Source: Nitrospina sp. (GTDB lineage: Bacteria; Nitrospinota; Nitrospinia; Nitrospinales; VA-1). Taken from it: a stretch of DNA of 57,127 bases. The stretch spans positions 1 through 57,127 of the forward strand of contig JABIAY010000036.1 in the NCBI GenBank assembly GCA_018653085.1, in the 5' to 3' direction. Below, in pieces: positions 12,898-22,389 of this stretch; position 1 is the stretch's first letter; the number at the start of each line of letters is the position of its first letter. Under the pieces are notes generated by a model. The model did not search any database, was not told where the DNA came from, and worked only from the letters and a program-made list of their open reading frames with translations. The translations under genes were made by a program, and so were the position numbers.

Positions 12898-14895
12898 TTA
12901 ATTTTCCTGAACAATTTTTTTTCTTTTTATTGTCAGCGCAAAAATATTTTTTTCGGAGTCGCCGGAAGGAAGCAAAGTAGTCTTTCCGGTAACTCCCGGA
13001 AAGTTTTTAACAGTTTTCAAGTTTTCCCGCATCTTGATCCTGCTATCTGCGCCAGCCCGAATAATTTTTATAAATATATTTGCGGCATCAAAAGCCTGGG
13101 CTGACAGGTAAACAGGTTCTTCACCAAAATTAGTTTTGAATTTTTCAACAAACTGCCGGACTTCCGACTGGTGAGAGCCGGGATAGTAACCATCGACAAA
13201 ATAGACTGTCTTCAAATGTTTTCCTCCCATCTTGACCAACTCAGGGGAGTTCCAGCCATTGGTGCCCAGCAGGACAACATTGCTGATATTATAAAAAGCC
13301 AGTTGGGGAATTATCAGGCCGACTTTATCGTAGACTCCAGGAATAAAAATCGCGTCATAACTCAATTCCAGAGACACTTTTAGTTTTTCGACATCATTCT
13401 CTGACCAATGCCCCATATCAACAATTGGCCGTGACAATAAAGATGTATCACTAAAGTCCTCCACTTTACCATCGTTCAAAAATATTTCGCGGGCAACCTT
13501 TACCAACTCATCATCCTCAACACCGCCTAACTGCAAAATCTGATTCTTAAAATCATTCTGGGAACGCTCGTAACCGGAAACCGTAACCACTTCCCCTCCC
13601 AAGGCTTCCACTTCGCGGATGAAGGTATCTTTCAACTCCAAACCAAAAGGTTCAAAAGGATGAAGAACAGCAAACCTTCTCAAATGGAGAGTATTAATGG
13701 AATACTCCGCCAGGAATTTAGCCTGAATCTCCCGGGTCAAAGCATTGCGAAATATATAAGGATTCTTATCCACCAGACCCTGAGTTGATGCTGTGGGTGA
13801 AAATATGGGGATTTGATATTGCCGGGCAACTTCACCGGCGATTTTCACTTCATCACTCAATAGAGGGCCGATAACGCCCACCACATTAGGCAACCCGGCC
13901 AATTCGGTCAGGGCTCGCTTAACCGAAAGAGATCCTGAGTCCCTCACCTCCAGCCCCAGCTTTTCCCTGTATTGAAAAGGAAGCTGGTTCACTGCAAGCT
14001 GAATTCCCTGCAACACCCTTTGTCCCGTCAGTGCCAGTTTGCCGGTCAGCGGAAGAACCACTCCAATTTTGATGTTAGCCTCGGTGTCTTCCTTAATTGA
14101 GATCAACCAGTTTTGCACTTCAGCCTTACGGGAATGTTTGGGAAAGATTTTAATAAATTTCTCAATGCTTGCCACGTAGTTGGCAATATCCCCCGTCTCC
14201 CTGAAAAACGAAATTTGCCGCAATATTAAAAGGTCCACCGGAAAATCGTTGCCGACTTTTTGAATCAGTGCTGAAACCTGGGCAATCCCAAGTTTTTCGT
14301 TAATCAGGTTCGCCGCAACCTCGACAGCCTGTTTACGGACTTTCTTATCCTCAATCTGGACAAGAACCTTTTTTAATTTAGAAAAAGCCTTCTCATAATT
14401 CATCCGGCTCCCATCAATCTCGGCCAGACGAACCATAACTTCCCATTTACGCTTTTTATCCGGCGATGATCGCAAAACTACTTTAAACAAGGCTTCTGCA
14501 CGATCATAGTCCGCCAATTCATAGTGACAGACGGCTATGTTAAATCTTGCCGAATTTGCCAGAAGGGAAGCAGGAAACTTTTGCAAAAGAATTTGGTAGA
14601 ACCGGACTGCCGTGGAATAAGAACGATTGGACTGATCTATTCGACCCAGACGAAACAAGGCCAGATAACTTCTTTTCCCTGAGGGGTTACGGGACAAGTA
14701 GTCATGATAAAGTGGCTTGGCGGCAAAAAAATCTCCTGAATGAAACAAGTACTCGGCCTGCAAAAAAGGATCACTCGGCAAAGCAGGCCTGGTTTGCTCC
14801 AGGCTGTTTTCTTCTGAGCTTTTTTCTTGAGGCTCTGCATAGGCCAGCCCACAAACCACAAGAACAAGTATGAAATTAATTGTCAGTGTTTTCAT
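12898..14895 (-). CDS. LpoA-like TPR plus periplasmic-binding protein
   Basis: About 665 residues from the ATG at 14895. A signal peptide (about 1-21) is followed by a helical TPR-like region (about 45-260, e.g. AEYLFHSGDFFAAKPLYHDYL, FNIAVCHYELADYDRAEALF). A type I periplasmic-binding fold begins at about 275 (IKIGVVLPLTGKLALTGQRVLQGIQLAVNQ) and runs to the end. This two-part layout is that of LpoA, the outer-membrane activator of PBP1A, and also of related receptor-like proteins. No lipobox cysteine is seen after the signal peptide, unlike enterobacterial LpoA. It lies 19 bp downstream of the sigma-54 regulator gene, in the same operon. Confidence 0.75.
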   Translation of the reverse strand: MKTLTINFILVLVVCGLAYAEPQEKSSEENSLEQTRPALPSDPFLQAEYLFHSGDFFAAKPLYHDYLSRNPSGKRSYLALFRLGRIDQSNRSYSTAVRFYQILLQKFPASLLANSARFNIAVCHYELADYDRAEALFKVVLRSSPDKKRKWEVMVRLAEIDGSRMNYEKAFSKLKKVLVQIEDKKVRKQAVEVAANLINEKLGIAQVSALIQKVGNDFPVDLLILRQISFFRETGDIANYVASIEKFIKIFPKHSRKAEVQNWLISIKEDTEANIKIGVVLPLTGKLALTGQRVLQGIQLAVNQLPFQYREKLGLEVRDSGSLSVKRALTELAGLPNVVGVIGPLLSDEVKIAGEVARQYQIPIFSPTASTQGLVDKNPYIFRNALTREIQAKFLAEYSINTLHLRRFAVLHPFEPFGLELKDTFIREVEALGGEVVTVSGYERSQNDFKNQILQLGGVEDDELVKVAREIFLNDGKVEDFSDTSLLSRPIVDMGHWSENDVEKLKVSLELSYDAIFIPGVYDKVGLIIPQLAFYNISNVVLLGTNGWNSPELVKMGGKHLKTVYFVDGYYPGSHQSEVRQFVEKFKTNFGEEPVYLSAQAFDAANIFIKIIRAGADSRIKMRENLKTVKNFPGVTGKTTLLPSGDSEKNIFALTIKRKKIVQEN

Positions 14896-14914
14896 CAATC
14901 GTTAAGAGATATCC

Positions 14915-16306
14915 TTACTCTTTATCTTTAGGCTTACCCTTTAATTTATGTTTTTCAATCCGGTATCTCATTGAACGAAAACTGAGATTCAATTTTTCCG
15001 CCGCTTTATTAATAATGCCATCAGAACGCAACAAGGCATTGGTTATCATTTTCTTTTCAATTTGATCCAGGGTTTTTTCAAGATCAATATTACTTTGATC
15101 CAGTTCAGGCACCTGGATTTTACCGGGAGATAATTGTCCGAGAAGCTCATCTGGCAAACTGGTTTTGCGAATCCTGTTCTCTGTCTCGAGAACAACGGCC
15201 CTTTCAATGACATTTTCCAATTCTCTTACGTTGCCCGGCCATGAATGCTGTTCAAATACTTTCAAGGCATCCGGGTCTATGCCTTGAATATAGGTTTTAG
15301 CATGCCGGGCATTATATTTATTGATAAAAAAATCTACTAAATCCGGAATATCTTCTCTACGGTCCCTTAAAGGGGGAAGGTGAATAGGAATGACATTCAA
15401 CCGATAATATAAATCCTCACGGAAGGATTTCTGTTCTACCAAATCTGAAAGGTTGCTGTTTGTCGCCGCAATGATTCTTAAGTCCACCGGAATGGACTGG
15501 GTGCCTCCCAATCGCATGATTTCGTGTTCCTGCAAAACCCGCAACAGTTTTACCTGGGTCGACAAGGGGGCGTCACCCACTTCATCAAGAAAAAACGAAC
15601 CCTTACTTGCGGATTCCATCAGCCCGAGCTTCAAGGAGTCTGCACTGGTGAAGGCTCCTTTTTCATGCCCGAACAATTCACTTTCAAGAAGGTTTTCCGG
15701 CATGGCTCCACAATTGATGGATACAAAAGGGTAGTTCTGCCTATAACCGTTAAAATGGATGGCTTTTGCGATGAGTTCTTTTCCTGTACCACTTTCGCCT
15801 GTGATTAAAATAGTAGCATTGCTTTGGGCAACTTTATCCACCAGGTCAAAAATTTTCTGTATCGCTCTGGACTTCCCTATTATATTTGCAAGCTGAAAGC
15901 GGTCATTTAATGCGGTCTTTAAAAAACGGTTTTCCTCAGTAAGCTTTTTCTTCTCTAAAGCGTTCTTGACGATCAGTTGGATGTCTTCGATTTTGAATGG
16001 CTTGGAGATATAATCGTAGGCACCCTTTTTCATGGCGGTCACGGCTGTTTCGGCAGAAGCGTAAGCCGTCATCATCACAACAGGTGTATCGGGAAGAATT
16101 TTTCGGGCCGCATCCAAAACATCTATGCCATTGGAGCGCCCCATGCGGATATCAGTCAGAATCAAATCGAAAACGTTTTCACGGATCAGCTTGATGGCCT
16201 TTTCGGCACTGGGTGCGGTAACAACCTGATACCCTTCCTCCTCAAGCATGATAACCAGGAAGTCCCGCAAGCTTTTTTCATCATCCACAATCAGAATGGA
16301 ACTCAT
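14915..16306 (-). CDS. NtrC/PilR-type sigma-54-dependent response regulator
   Basis: 463 residues. The receiver domain (1-120) has DD at 8-9, phospho-acceptor Asp52 and Lys102. The AAA+ domain (about 140-375) has Walker A GESGTGKE (170-177), GAFTSA at 217-222 in place of the canonical GAFTGA, Walker B FFLDEV (238-243) and the RxDLYYRL segment. The C-terminal Fis-type HTH (about 433-455, KAAEKLNLSFRSMRYRI) resembles PilR. Such proteins bind enhancer DNA and remodel RpoN-RNA polymerase. No partner kinase is adjacent. rpoN lies at 38908 in this window. Confidence 0.93.
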   Translation of the reverse strand: MSSILIVDDEKSLRDFLVIMLEEEGYQVVTAPSAEKAIKLIRENVFDLILTDIRMGRSNGIDVLDAARKILPDTPVVMMTAYASAETAVTAMKKGAYDYISKPFKIEDIQLIVKNALEKKKLTEENRFLKTALNDRFQLANIIGKSRAIQKIFDLVDKVAQSNATILITGESGTGKELIAKAIHFNGYRQNYPFVSINCGAMPENLLESELFGHEKGAFTSADSLKLGLMESASKGSFFLDEVGDAPLSTQVKLLRVLQEHEIMRLGGTQSIPVDLRIIAATNSNLSDLVEQKSFREDLYYRLNVIPIHLPPLRDRREDIPDLVDFFINKYNARHAKTYIQGIDPDALKVFEQHSWPGNVRELENVIERAVVLETENRIRKTSLPDELLGQLSPGKIQVPELDQSNIDLEKTLDQIEKKMITNALLRSDGIINKAAEKLNLSFRSMRYRIEKHKLKGKPKDKE

Positions 16307-16319
16307 ATCTATAATTTTA

Positions 16320-16484
16320 TCTCCATTCCTACCTGCAAATCAACCGTCGGCGAACCGCCGAAGGGGTATCACGCTGGCCTAGCGCCCACTCCCGTGGGAG
16401 GGAACTGGGCAAGAGCTTGATTGCGCCGAGACAACTCTCTGCTCGCCTAACAAAGCGACGGCACACTGGCCCCACGCCTAGTGG
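16320..16484. repeat. Dispersed repeat overlapping the argG stop codon
   Basis: The gap between argG and the regulator holds several GC-rich palindromic pieces (for example CCCACTCCCGTGGGAGGG near 16384). It ends with CTGGCCCCACGCCTAGTGG (16466-16484), a 19-bp unit found exactly at 22319-22337 and 48222-48240. The TAG inside it is the argG stop codon. Confidence 0.75.
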
Positions 16485-17680
16485 AAGGTTTCGGCGTAGA
16501 GTTTCAGTCGCAGGGCATTGAGTTTTATGAACCCTTCTGCGTCATCCTGATTGTAGCCATGACTTTCTTCGAAGCTCGCTATATTCTGGTTGTACAGCGA
16601 TTTTTCAGCTTTTCGACCTACCACAGTACAATTGCCCTTATACAGTTTCAGCCGGACCTCCCCGGTAACATTGACCTGGGCCTGGTCAACCATTTTCTGA
16701 GCCAACTCCCTTTCAGGAGAAAACCAGAAACCGTTGTAAATCATTTTGGCATAGGAGGGAATCAGGGAGTCACGCAGAAAAGTAACCTCCCGGTCCAGAG
16801 TAATGGATTCAATCGCCCGGTGAGCCTCGTGCAGAATCGTTCCACCCGGCGTTTCGTATACCCCTCGTGACTTCATCCCCACAAAACGGTTCTCGACAAT
16901 ATCAATACGGCCGATTGCATTTTCTCCCCCGAGCTGATTGAGACGCTCCAGCAAGGTTGCAGGACTCATCTTTTCTCCGTTAACAGCAACCGGATTTCCC
17001 TGTTCGTAGGTAATCTCTACAACGGTTGTTTTATCGGGGGCCGCCTCCGGGGAAACCGACAATAAAAACATATCGTCATGAGGCTCATACCAGGGGTCCT
17101 CCAGCACGCCTCCCTCGTAACTGATGTGAAACATATTGCGATCGGTACTATACGGTTTGTCCTTGGTAACAGGAACGGGAATCCCGTGCTCCACCGCATA
17201 GTCGATCAACGCCGTTCGGGAAGTGAGGTCCCATTCACGCCAGGGAGCGATGATCTTTATTTCGGGATTAAGCATATGGTAAGCCAGCTCAAAGCGGACC
17301 TGATCATTCCCCTTGCCCGTCGAACCATGCGACACTCCATCCGCTCCTTCCATATTCGCAATGCGAATCTGCTCCTTGGCAATCAAGGGCCGGGCAATGG
17401 AGGTCCCCAAAAGATAGTTGTGCTCATAAAATGCATTGGCCCTCAGCATGGGAAAAATAAAATCCTTAACAAATTCCTCGCGCAGGTCTTCGATATAAAC
17501 CTTGCTGGCTCCAGTTGCCAGGGCTTTCTCTCGAACCGGATCCAACTCCTGCCCCTGCCCTACATCGGCAGCAAAAGCAATGATTTCACAATCATATTTT
17601 TCCTTCAGCCATTTGATAATGACAGAGGTATCCAGTCCACCTGAATAGGCCAACACAATTTTCTTCGCTTTATTTCCCAT
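16478..17680 (-). CDS. argG: Argininosuccinate synthase
   Basis: 400 residues, the family's normal length. The ATP-binding PP-loop AYSGGLDTS lies at 11-19, followed by further argG signatures such as [13 protein letters not shown] (citrulline/aspartate binding) and the YNGFWFSPE segment. The enzyme joins citrulline and aspartate with ATP hydrolysis to AMP in arginine synthesis, in the cytoplasm. Other arg genes are not nearby. The stop codon comes from a dispersed repeat. Confidence 0.97.
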   Translation of the reverse strand: MGNKAKKIVLAYSGGLDTSVIIKWLKEKYDCEIIAFAADVGQGQELDPVREKALATGASKVYIEDLREEFVKDFIFPMLRANAFYEHNYLLGTSIARPLIAKEQIRIANMEGADGVSHGSTGKGNDQVRFELAYHMLNPEIKIIAPWREWDLTSRTALIDYAVEHGIPVPVTKDKPYSTDRNMFHISYEGGVLEDPWYEPHDDMFLLSVSPEAAPDKTTVVEITYEQGNPVAVNGEKMSPATLLERLNQLGGENAIGRIDIVENRFVGMKSRGVYETPGGTILHEAHRAIESITLDREVTFLRDSLIPSYAKMIYNGFWFSPERELAQKMVDQAQVNVTGEVRLKLYKGNCTVVGRKAEKSLYNQNIASFEESHGYNQDDAEGFIKLNALRLKLYAETFH

Positions 17681-17725
17681 GACTGCTTTCTTTCAAGGTT
17701 TTAAAATTTAAGATCCAAATAATCA

Positions 17726-18676
17726 TCAATAAATATTGCCCATGGCATATTGTGCGGCCCCCAGTAACGGAGCGGTTTCATCCATCACCACTTTTACAGG
17801 AATTTGAGAGAGAACATTTTCAAACCTGCCCTTAGCAAGAAACGCTTCCATAAAACTCCCTTCTTTTAACAAGGGAACAACTTTAGGAGCAATGCCTCCG
17901 CCTAAATAAATCCCTCCCACCGACAAATATTGTAACGCCAGGTTCCCCGCCAAAGCTCCATACAGGGAAACAAATAATTCCAGAGTTTTCTCACAAATCG
18001 GAGAAGTTTTTGCGATAGCCCTTTCAACCACAGGCACAGGAGAATCGAATAGCTCAACCTCTTCCTCACCGACAACCGACTTGAAAAATTCATAAACATC
18101 CAACAAGCCAGGCCCCGATAATACGCGCTCTATGCTGACCCTTGAATACTTTTTTTGCAGAAAAAATAAAAGCTCTGCTTCCACACTGCTCCGGGGAGAA
18201 AAATCGCAATGCCCCCCCTCGGAATCCATAACAATATATTTACCATTTCTCTCTGGAATCAGGAAGGCCTGCCCCAAACCTGTGCCAGCCGAAACCACAG
18301 AAATTCTTCCTTCGCTCACCGGAGCCCCGGCTTGAATCACCGTAAAATCTTCAGGACTCAAAAATGGAATCGAGCATGCCGTAGCGGCCAAATCGTTGAT
18401 CAGCCAGACCGCATCTATGCCCAAATATTTTTTTAAGCGTTCTACCTCAACCTGCCAGGAAAGGTTGGTCAAACGGCATTCCCCGTTACTGATGGGACCC
18501 GCCACACCAAAACACGCTTTTTCAACCTTTGACTCGTTGCCCTTTAAAAAGTCATCCAGTATTTTCTCGATACCGGAAAAATTCTGGCTCTCATAACGTT
18601 TTTCCGTTATTCGTGTTGCCTCATCAAAAAGTGCCAGGTTGACCTTGGTTCCCCCGATATCACCGGCTAATATCAT
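17726..18676 (-). CDS. glk: Glucokinase
   Basis: 316 residues. The phosphate-1 loop is GDIGGTKVNLALFD (5-18), the catalytic Asp95 lies in WLINDLAA, and SAGTGLGQAFLI and GGIYLGGGIAPK follow. This is the Glk/ROK-fold hexokinase layout with the length of E. coli Glk. It phosphorylates glucose to glucose 6-phosphate. It starts two bases after the transaldolase stop, third in the operon pgi, transaldolase, glk. Confidence 0.92.
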   Translation of the reverse strand: MILAGDIGGTKVNLALFDEATRITEKRYESQNFSGIEKILDDFLKGNESKVEKACFGVAGPISNGECRLTNLSWQVEVERLKKYLGIDAVWLINDLAATACSIPFLSPEDFTVIQAGAPVSEGRISVVSAGTGLGQAFLIPERNGKYIVMDSEGGHCDFSPRSSVEAELLFFLQKKYSRVSIERVLSGPGLLDVYEFFKSVVGEEEVELFDSPVPVVERAIAKTSPICEKTLELFVSLYGALAGNLALQYLSVGGIYLGGGIAPKVVPLLKEGSFMEAFLAKGRFENVLSQIPVKVVMDETAPLLGAAQYAMGNIY

Positions 18677-18678
18677 TT

Positions 18679-19917
18679 CTATTTAAGAAATGACCGGATT
18701 CGTTCATCCAATGCATTTTGGTCTTTAGTGAAAGACTGTAACGCCGACTGCGTCATCAAGTCATCCAATGCGATAGATTCAGGCCAGGCAGTCAGGTCCG
18801 GAATTTTTCCATGGTCCTGGATTTTCTGCAAGTCCTCATCGCTGAAAGGATGAAACAAATTGACACCCCGGGAAATTTCGTCCAGTTCCTCTCCCTGCAT
18901 GGAATCCAGGTCTTCTCTGGCAACCAGAGCATCGACAAAGTTCTTGAACTCGTCTGACAATTCCCAAAGCTCTGAAAAACGTTTCGCCAGAGAGTGCTGT
19001 GGGTCAATCCCCGGTTCAATGGAATCATCAATATGGGAAACCACCTGATCCTGAGATTTTCCGGATTCCTGAAACTCTTTTATGGCCTTGGGCGGAATGG
19101 TCAACACATCCAGTCCAGCTAGAAAAGCCACCTGCTCACCGTTTCTTATACTGGCGGCAATCAATCGCGATTCCACTTCTTTATGATTTTCCCGTGCAGA
19201 CAACAATGCCCGCTGAGTCGCCAAAGTCACTTTCTCCCCTACCAGTTCTCCTGTTCCGGCTTTATGGTCGATAATCACCTGGTTCAACCTGCCCAAAAAC
19301 ACATTCACAAAATCAGGATTACCCAAACGTGCCGCCAGATAGTTTTGCCGCACCGAAAAACCCAAAGTAAAATTGATGGGAACGCCTTCCTGCCTTAAAG
19401 TGCGAACCGCCAAATAGCCTTCAGGAGTCAAAGGCACTTTGACAGTGAAATATTCAGGACACACCTTGTAATACCTGCGGCCAAAATGCAGGGTGCGCTC
19501 TATACTTCGGGACACAGCCGGATGCAATTCCACACTGACTTTCACCTTGAAAGCCTGGACCAGACGCAGAGCAATCTTACAATTGATCACGAACCCCACC
19601 TCCAGGATCATTTCCTCTTCAGACAAATCCAAACCCTCCTGCCGGATTTTCTGGATGGTGTCTTCAATGACCTGGTCCATAACCCCGCTTTGTACCACCT
19701 GATTGGCCAGAGTGTTATTGGTGGTCAAAGCCGTGAGTTCGTCCTTCCATATCTCCTGGGCTTTTTCCAACTCGCCGGTATCAATCCACACCTCGGTGCC
19801 AAGGGCTTTCAATCTGGCTAATAAAGCATCCGATTCACTCTTGGGCGACTCCCCTTCAATCTTTTCAAATGCCAGTCCATGCAAAACCTCATCCAGCTTT
19901 TGGCTCACAATAGCCAT
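18679..19917 (-). CDS. tal: Transaldolase-family protein, long form
   Basis: The start is the ATG at 19917 with AAAGGA upstream, giving 412 residues; an earlier start would overlap pgi. The TIM-barrel landmarks are EVWIDTGELEKAQE (42-55), TTNNTLANQ (65-73), the Schiff-base lysine in YFTVKVPLT (Lys160) and INFTLGFSVRQ. It transfers a dihydroxyacetone unit in the pentose phosphate pathway. It is longer than TalA/TalB (about 315) and TalC (about 220); the C-terminal ~120 residues are a helical, acidic extension. It lies between pgi and glk. Confidence 0.85.
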   Translation of the reverse strand: MAIVSQKLDEVLHGLAFEKIEGESPKSESDALLARLKALGTEVWIDTGELEKAQEIWKDELTALTTNNTLANQVVQSGVMDQVIEDTIQKIRQEGLDLSEEEMILEVGFVINCKIALRLVQAFKVKVSVELHPAVSRSIERTLHFGRRYYKVCPEYFTVKVPLTPEGYLAVRTLRQEGVPINFTLGFSVRQNYLAARLGNPDFVNVFLGRLNQVIIDHKAGTGELVGEKVTLATQRALLSARENHKEVESRLIAASIRNGEQVAFLAGLDVLTIPPKAIKEFQESGKSQDQVVSHIDDSIEPGIDPQHSLAKRFSELWELSDEFKNFVDALVAREDLDSMQGEELDEISRGVNLFHPFSDEDLQKIQDHGKIPDLTAWPESIALDDLMTQSALQSFTKDQNALDERIRSFLK

Positions 19918-19930
19918 GTATTTATCCTTT

Positions 19931-21220
19931 CTAAAGTCCCGGTTTACCCAGGAGTTTGAACATATTTTTCTTATAAAACTCAACACCCGGCTGATCAAAA
20001 GGGTTGACCCCATTCAAATAGCCGGTCATCGCCACAGCCCTTTCAAAAAAATAAATAAGCTGACCCAGGGAGGCGGGCGAACGATCCTTAATTTTTAATG
20101 TCATGTTGGGAACGCCCCCTTCTTTATGAGCAGAAGCGGTTCCCAGCCAGGCTTTCTCATTAACCGTATCCAGCGTTTCACCGGCGAGATAGTTTAAACC
20201 GTCCGCATCATTTTGAAAAGTAGGTATTTTCAACTGCCGCCGGGAAGACTCGAGAATTAAAAACGTCTCAAAAATGTTTCGACTGCCCTCTTGAATCCAT
20301 TGGCCCATGGAATGCAGATCAGAAGTGAACTCTACAGACGCAGGGAATATGCCTTTTAATTGCTTGCCTTCGCTTTCACCGGCCAATTGTTTCCACCACT
20401 GGGCCAGATAATGAAAGGCAGGTTGGAATGTCGCCAGAATCTCAGTGGTTTTTCCCTTCTGGTAAAGCAGTTGACGGATCGCCGCATAACGGTAAGCGTC
20501 ATTCTGCTCCAGAGAACCGGTAGAGTACAGTTTTTCACCCTGTCTGGCTCCTTCCATCAGTTCCTGAATATCGATCCCAGCCACCGCCATGGGGAAAAGT
20601 CCCACAGGAGTTAACACAGAATACCGGCCTCCCACATCATCCGGAATCACAAAAGTTTTGTAACCCAAATCATCGGCGAGACTTTTAAGAGCCCCCCGAC
20701 TCGCATCCGTGGTGACGACAATCCGGTCTCTGGCTCCATCGGCCCCATACTTTTTTTCAACCATCTCTTTTAGCAGGCGGAAGGCAATAGCCGGTTCCGT
20801 TGTGGTGCCAGACTTGGAAATCACGTTGAGACAGACATCCCGGCCCGATATCAGGTCAAAAAGGTCCGCGTGGTAATCCGAACTGATATTCTGCCCGGCA
20901 AAATAGATTTCCGGTCCGCCCTGCCCCTGATTGGAAAAAGAAGAGTTCAGGAAAGAAATCCCCGCCCGGGTACCCAGATAAGACCCACCGATGCCCACAA
21001 CGATAAAAGCTTCACAACGGTCACGTATGGAACGCGCAGTGGTTTCGATCTCAGTCGCTGTGCTAACGGAAAAACGTGAAGGCAGGTGCAACCAGCCCAG
21101 GTAGTCCGCTCCCGCACCCGTGCCCTGCTCCAACTGATCGTGGCACAGGCTGACCCGTTCGCTGTTTATTTCCTGTTCGGAAACAGAGAGGTTTTTGCAA
21201 TCAAGAGAAAGGTTCGACAT
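19931..21220 (-). CDS. pgi: Glucose-6-phosphate isomerase, compact form
   Basis: 429 residues, shorter than the 550-residue enterobacterial enzyme and like those of many non-gamma bacteria. SIS-domain signatures are GIGGSYLGTRAG (about 78-89), ISKSGTTTEPAIAF (about 131-144) and GGRYSVLTPVGLFP (about 197-210). The region MGQWIQEGSRNIFETFL follows. It interconverts glucose 6-phosphate and fructose 6-phosphate and is the first gene of pgi-tal-glk. Confidence 0.93.
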   Translation of the reverse strand: MSNLSLDCKNLSVSEQEINSERVSLCHDQLEQGTGAGADYLGWLHLPSRFSVSTATEIETTARSIRDRCEAFIVVGIGGSYLGTRAGISFLNSSFSNQGQGGPEIYFAGQNISSDYHADLFDLISGRDVCLNVISKSGTTTEPAIAFRLLKEMVEKKYGADGARDRIVVTTDASRGALKSLADDLGYKTFVIPDDVGGRYSVLTPVGLFPMAVAGIDIQELMEGARQGEKLYSTGSLEQNDAYRYAAIRQLLYQKGKTTEILATFQPAFHYLAQWWKQLAGESEGKQLKGIFPASVEFTSDLHSMGQWIQEGSRNIFETFLILESSRRQLKIPTFQNDADGLNYLAGETLDTVNEKAWLGTASAHKEGGVPNMTLKIKDRSPASLGQLIYFFERAVAMTGYLNGVNPFDQPGVEFYKKNMFKLLGKPGL

Positions 21221-21232
21221 GCTGGATGGGCT

Positions 21233-21808
21233 CTACTTATGCAGTTTACTGAACTTGGACCCCTCAAGGGTCAAATTATACATCAGGCCTTTCTGACCAA
21301 ACACAAACGCTACGATAGGATCCTTAACATTGGTGGTATCCAGAGAGTCCCCCATACCCAGCGAGATTAACGCCACAGAACCATCTACTCCGGCTTTCCA
21401 GCCATCACTATTTCTGAAGGCCTTCAAAGCAGACTCTTTGGTAAAGACCAGGATGATGGATTTTGTCTGGGCACCCAGTTGAAACCCTATCGAAGCCGCC
21501 ATGGTGCTGTAGTATTCAACCGTCTTGCCGCCAATCTGCATAGCCCCTTCCCCATATTCCCCACCAATGCCGAATCCGGCTTTGATGACCTGGGGGAAAA
21601 TCAGCACTCCCTTGGCTTTTTTCATAAAGCCCTCTGCGCCGGGAACTTCCTTATTAAATCGCTCCAGAGTGACTTCTACACTCACATCTATCTCTCTGGC
21701 AGTTGCGGAAAAAGCCATGCCGGCGGAACACAGTAAAACCAGCCCAATCAAAATGCATTGAGCGGAACGGGAAACCAACCTCAGTTTGGAAAAATTATTA
21801 GGAAACAT
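21233..21808 (-). CDS. Exported SYLF / YSC84-domain protein
   Basis: 191 residues with an N-terminal signal peptide (hydrophobic 15-30). The SYLF domain (about 55-190) has AKGVLIFPQVIKAGFGIGGEYGEGAM, SIGFQLGAQTKSIILVF and the C-terminal DPIVAFVFGQKGLMYNLTLEGSKFSKL. SYLF domains bind phospholipids in eukaryotes; bacterial members are periplasmic with unclear roles. Located 12 bp upstream of pgi on the same strand, so it may head that transcript. Confidence 0.9.
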   Translation of the reverse strand: MFPNNFSKLRLVSRSAQCILIGLVLLCSAGMAFSATAREIDVSVEVTLERFNKEVPGAEGFMKKAKGVLIFPQVIKAGFGIGGEYGEGAMQIGGKTVEYYSTMAASIGFQLGAQTKSIILVFTKESALKAFRNSDGWKAGVDGSVALISLGMGDSLDTTNVKDPIVAFVFGQKGLMYNLTLEGSKFSKLHK

Positions 21809-21998
21809 TTAAAACCCTTTCAGATCAGGATTGCTAAATATATTTCTGAGAATCTCACCTGAAAATATTAACAGAACTGGCAACATTTAGAAAATCAAGG
21901 TAAGCCCACAACCTAGAAATTACATTCGATATCTATCTATAAACTGATAAATAGCATGACTTTTACAAAAATGAATAAAAAACAATCAAAATAAAATC

Positions 21999-22026
21999 TT
22001 TACAAACTAACAACCCCTGTTAATAT
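21999..22026 (+). promoter_or_regulatory. Promoter of the 67-residue gene
   Basis: TTTACA (21999-22004), a 16-bp spacer and TAATAT (22021-22026), 50 bp before the ATG at 22076. The surrounding 200 bp are very AT-rich and separate divergent genes. Confidence 0.5.
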
Positions 22027-22075
22027 AACTATAACAAGGCATACCAAGTAACCCTGACATTTTAGGAGGTGCCAT

Positions 22076-22279
22076 ATGTTTTACGAAACCAAAGTTTTGG
22101 ATGCTTATGGGAACCTGAAAAAGATTATCTCAACCCAGGAGCTACACGCCCGACACTGGAAAACATTTCAACAGCTAGAGGAAAGAAAAGCCTTTCGTCC
22201 GAAGACAACATTCCTGAAAAAAAATAAGGGGAAAAAAGGCGAAGGCTTATTGGCGGCTCACTTAAAAAAAGCCAGTTAA
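22076..22279 (+). CDS. Small basic hypothetical protein
   Basis: 67 residues with a near-perfect ribosome-binding site (AGGAGGTG) seven bases before the ATG and a promoter upstream, so it is probably well expressed. The N-terminal part (FYETKVLDAYGNLKKIISTQELHARHW) looks folded, with a beta-hairpin-like start. The C-terminal third is Lys-rich (KKNKGKKGEG). No family recognised. It stands alone between a divergent SYLF gene and repeat DNA. Confidence 0.65.
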   Translation: MFYETKVLDAYGNLKKIISTQELHARHWKTFQQLEERKAFRPKTTFLKKNKGKKGEGLLAAHLKKAS

Positions 22280-22318
22280 TACAAGTTTATAGCAGAATTC
22301 CGGCAAAAATAAAAGCCA

Positions 22319-22337
22319 CCACTAGGCGTGGGGCCAG
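22319..22337. repeat. Copy of the 19-bp stop-codon repeat
   Basis: CCACTAGGCGTGGGGCCAG, exact reverse complement of 16466-16484 and 48222-48240. Here it lies in the intergenic space, 40 bp after the 67-residue gene. Confidence 0.8.
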
Positions 22338-22389
22338 CACTGCATTACCCGTCAAGCAAGCAACGCCATCAAGCGCAATACTTTTATAT

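Noticed and set aside
12701-12980. Plus-strand frames between PBP1A and the LpoA-like gene
   Set aside because: They translate dispersed repeat DNA that recurs at 29 kb and 32 kb.
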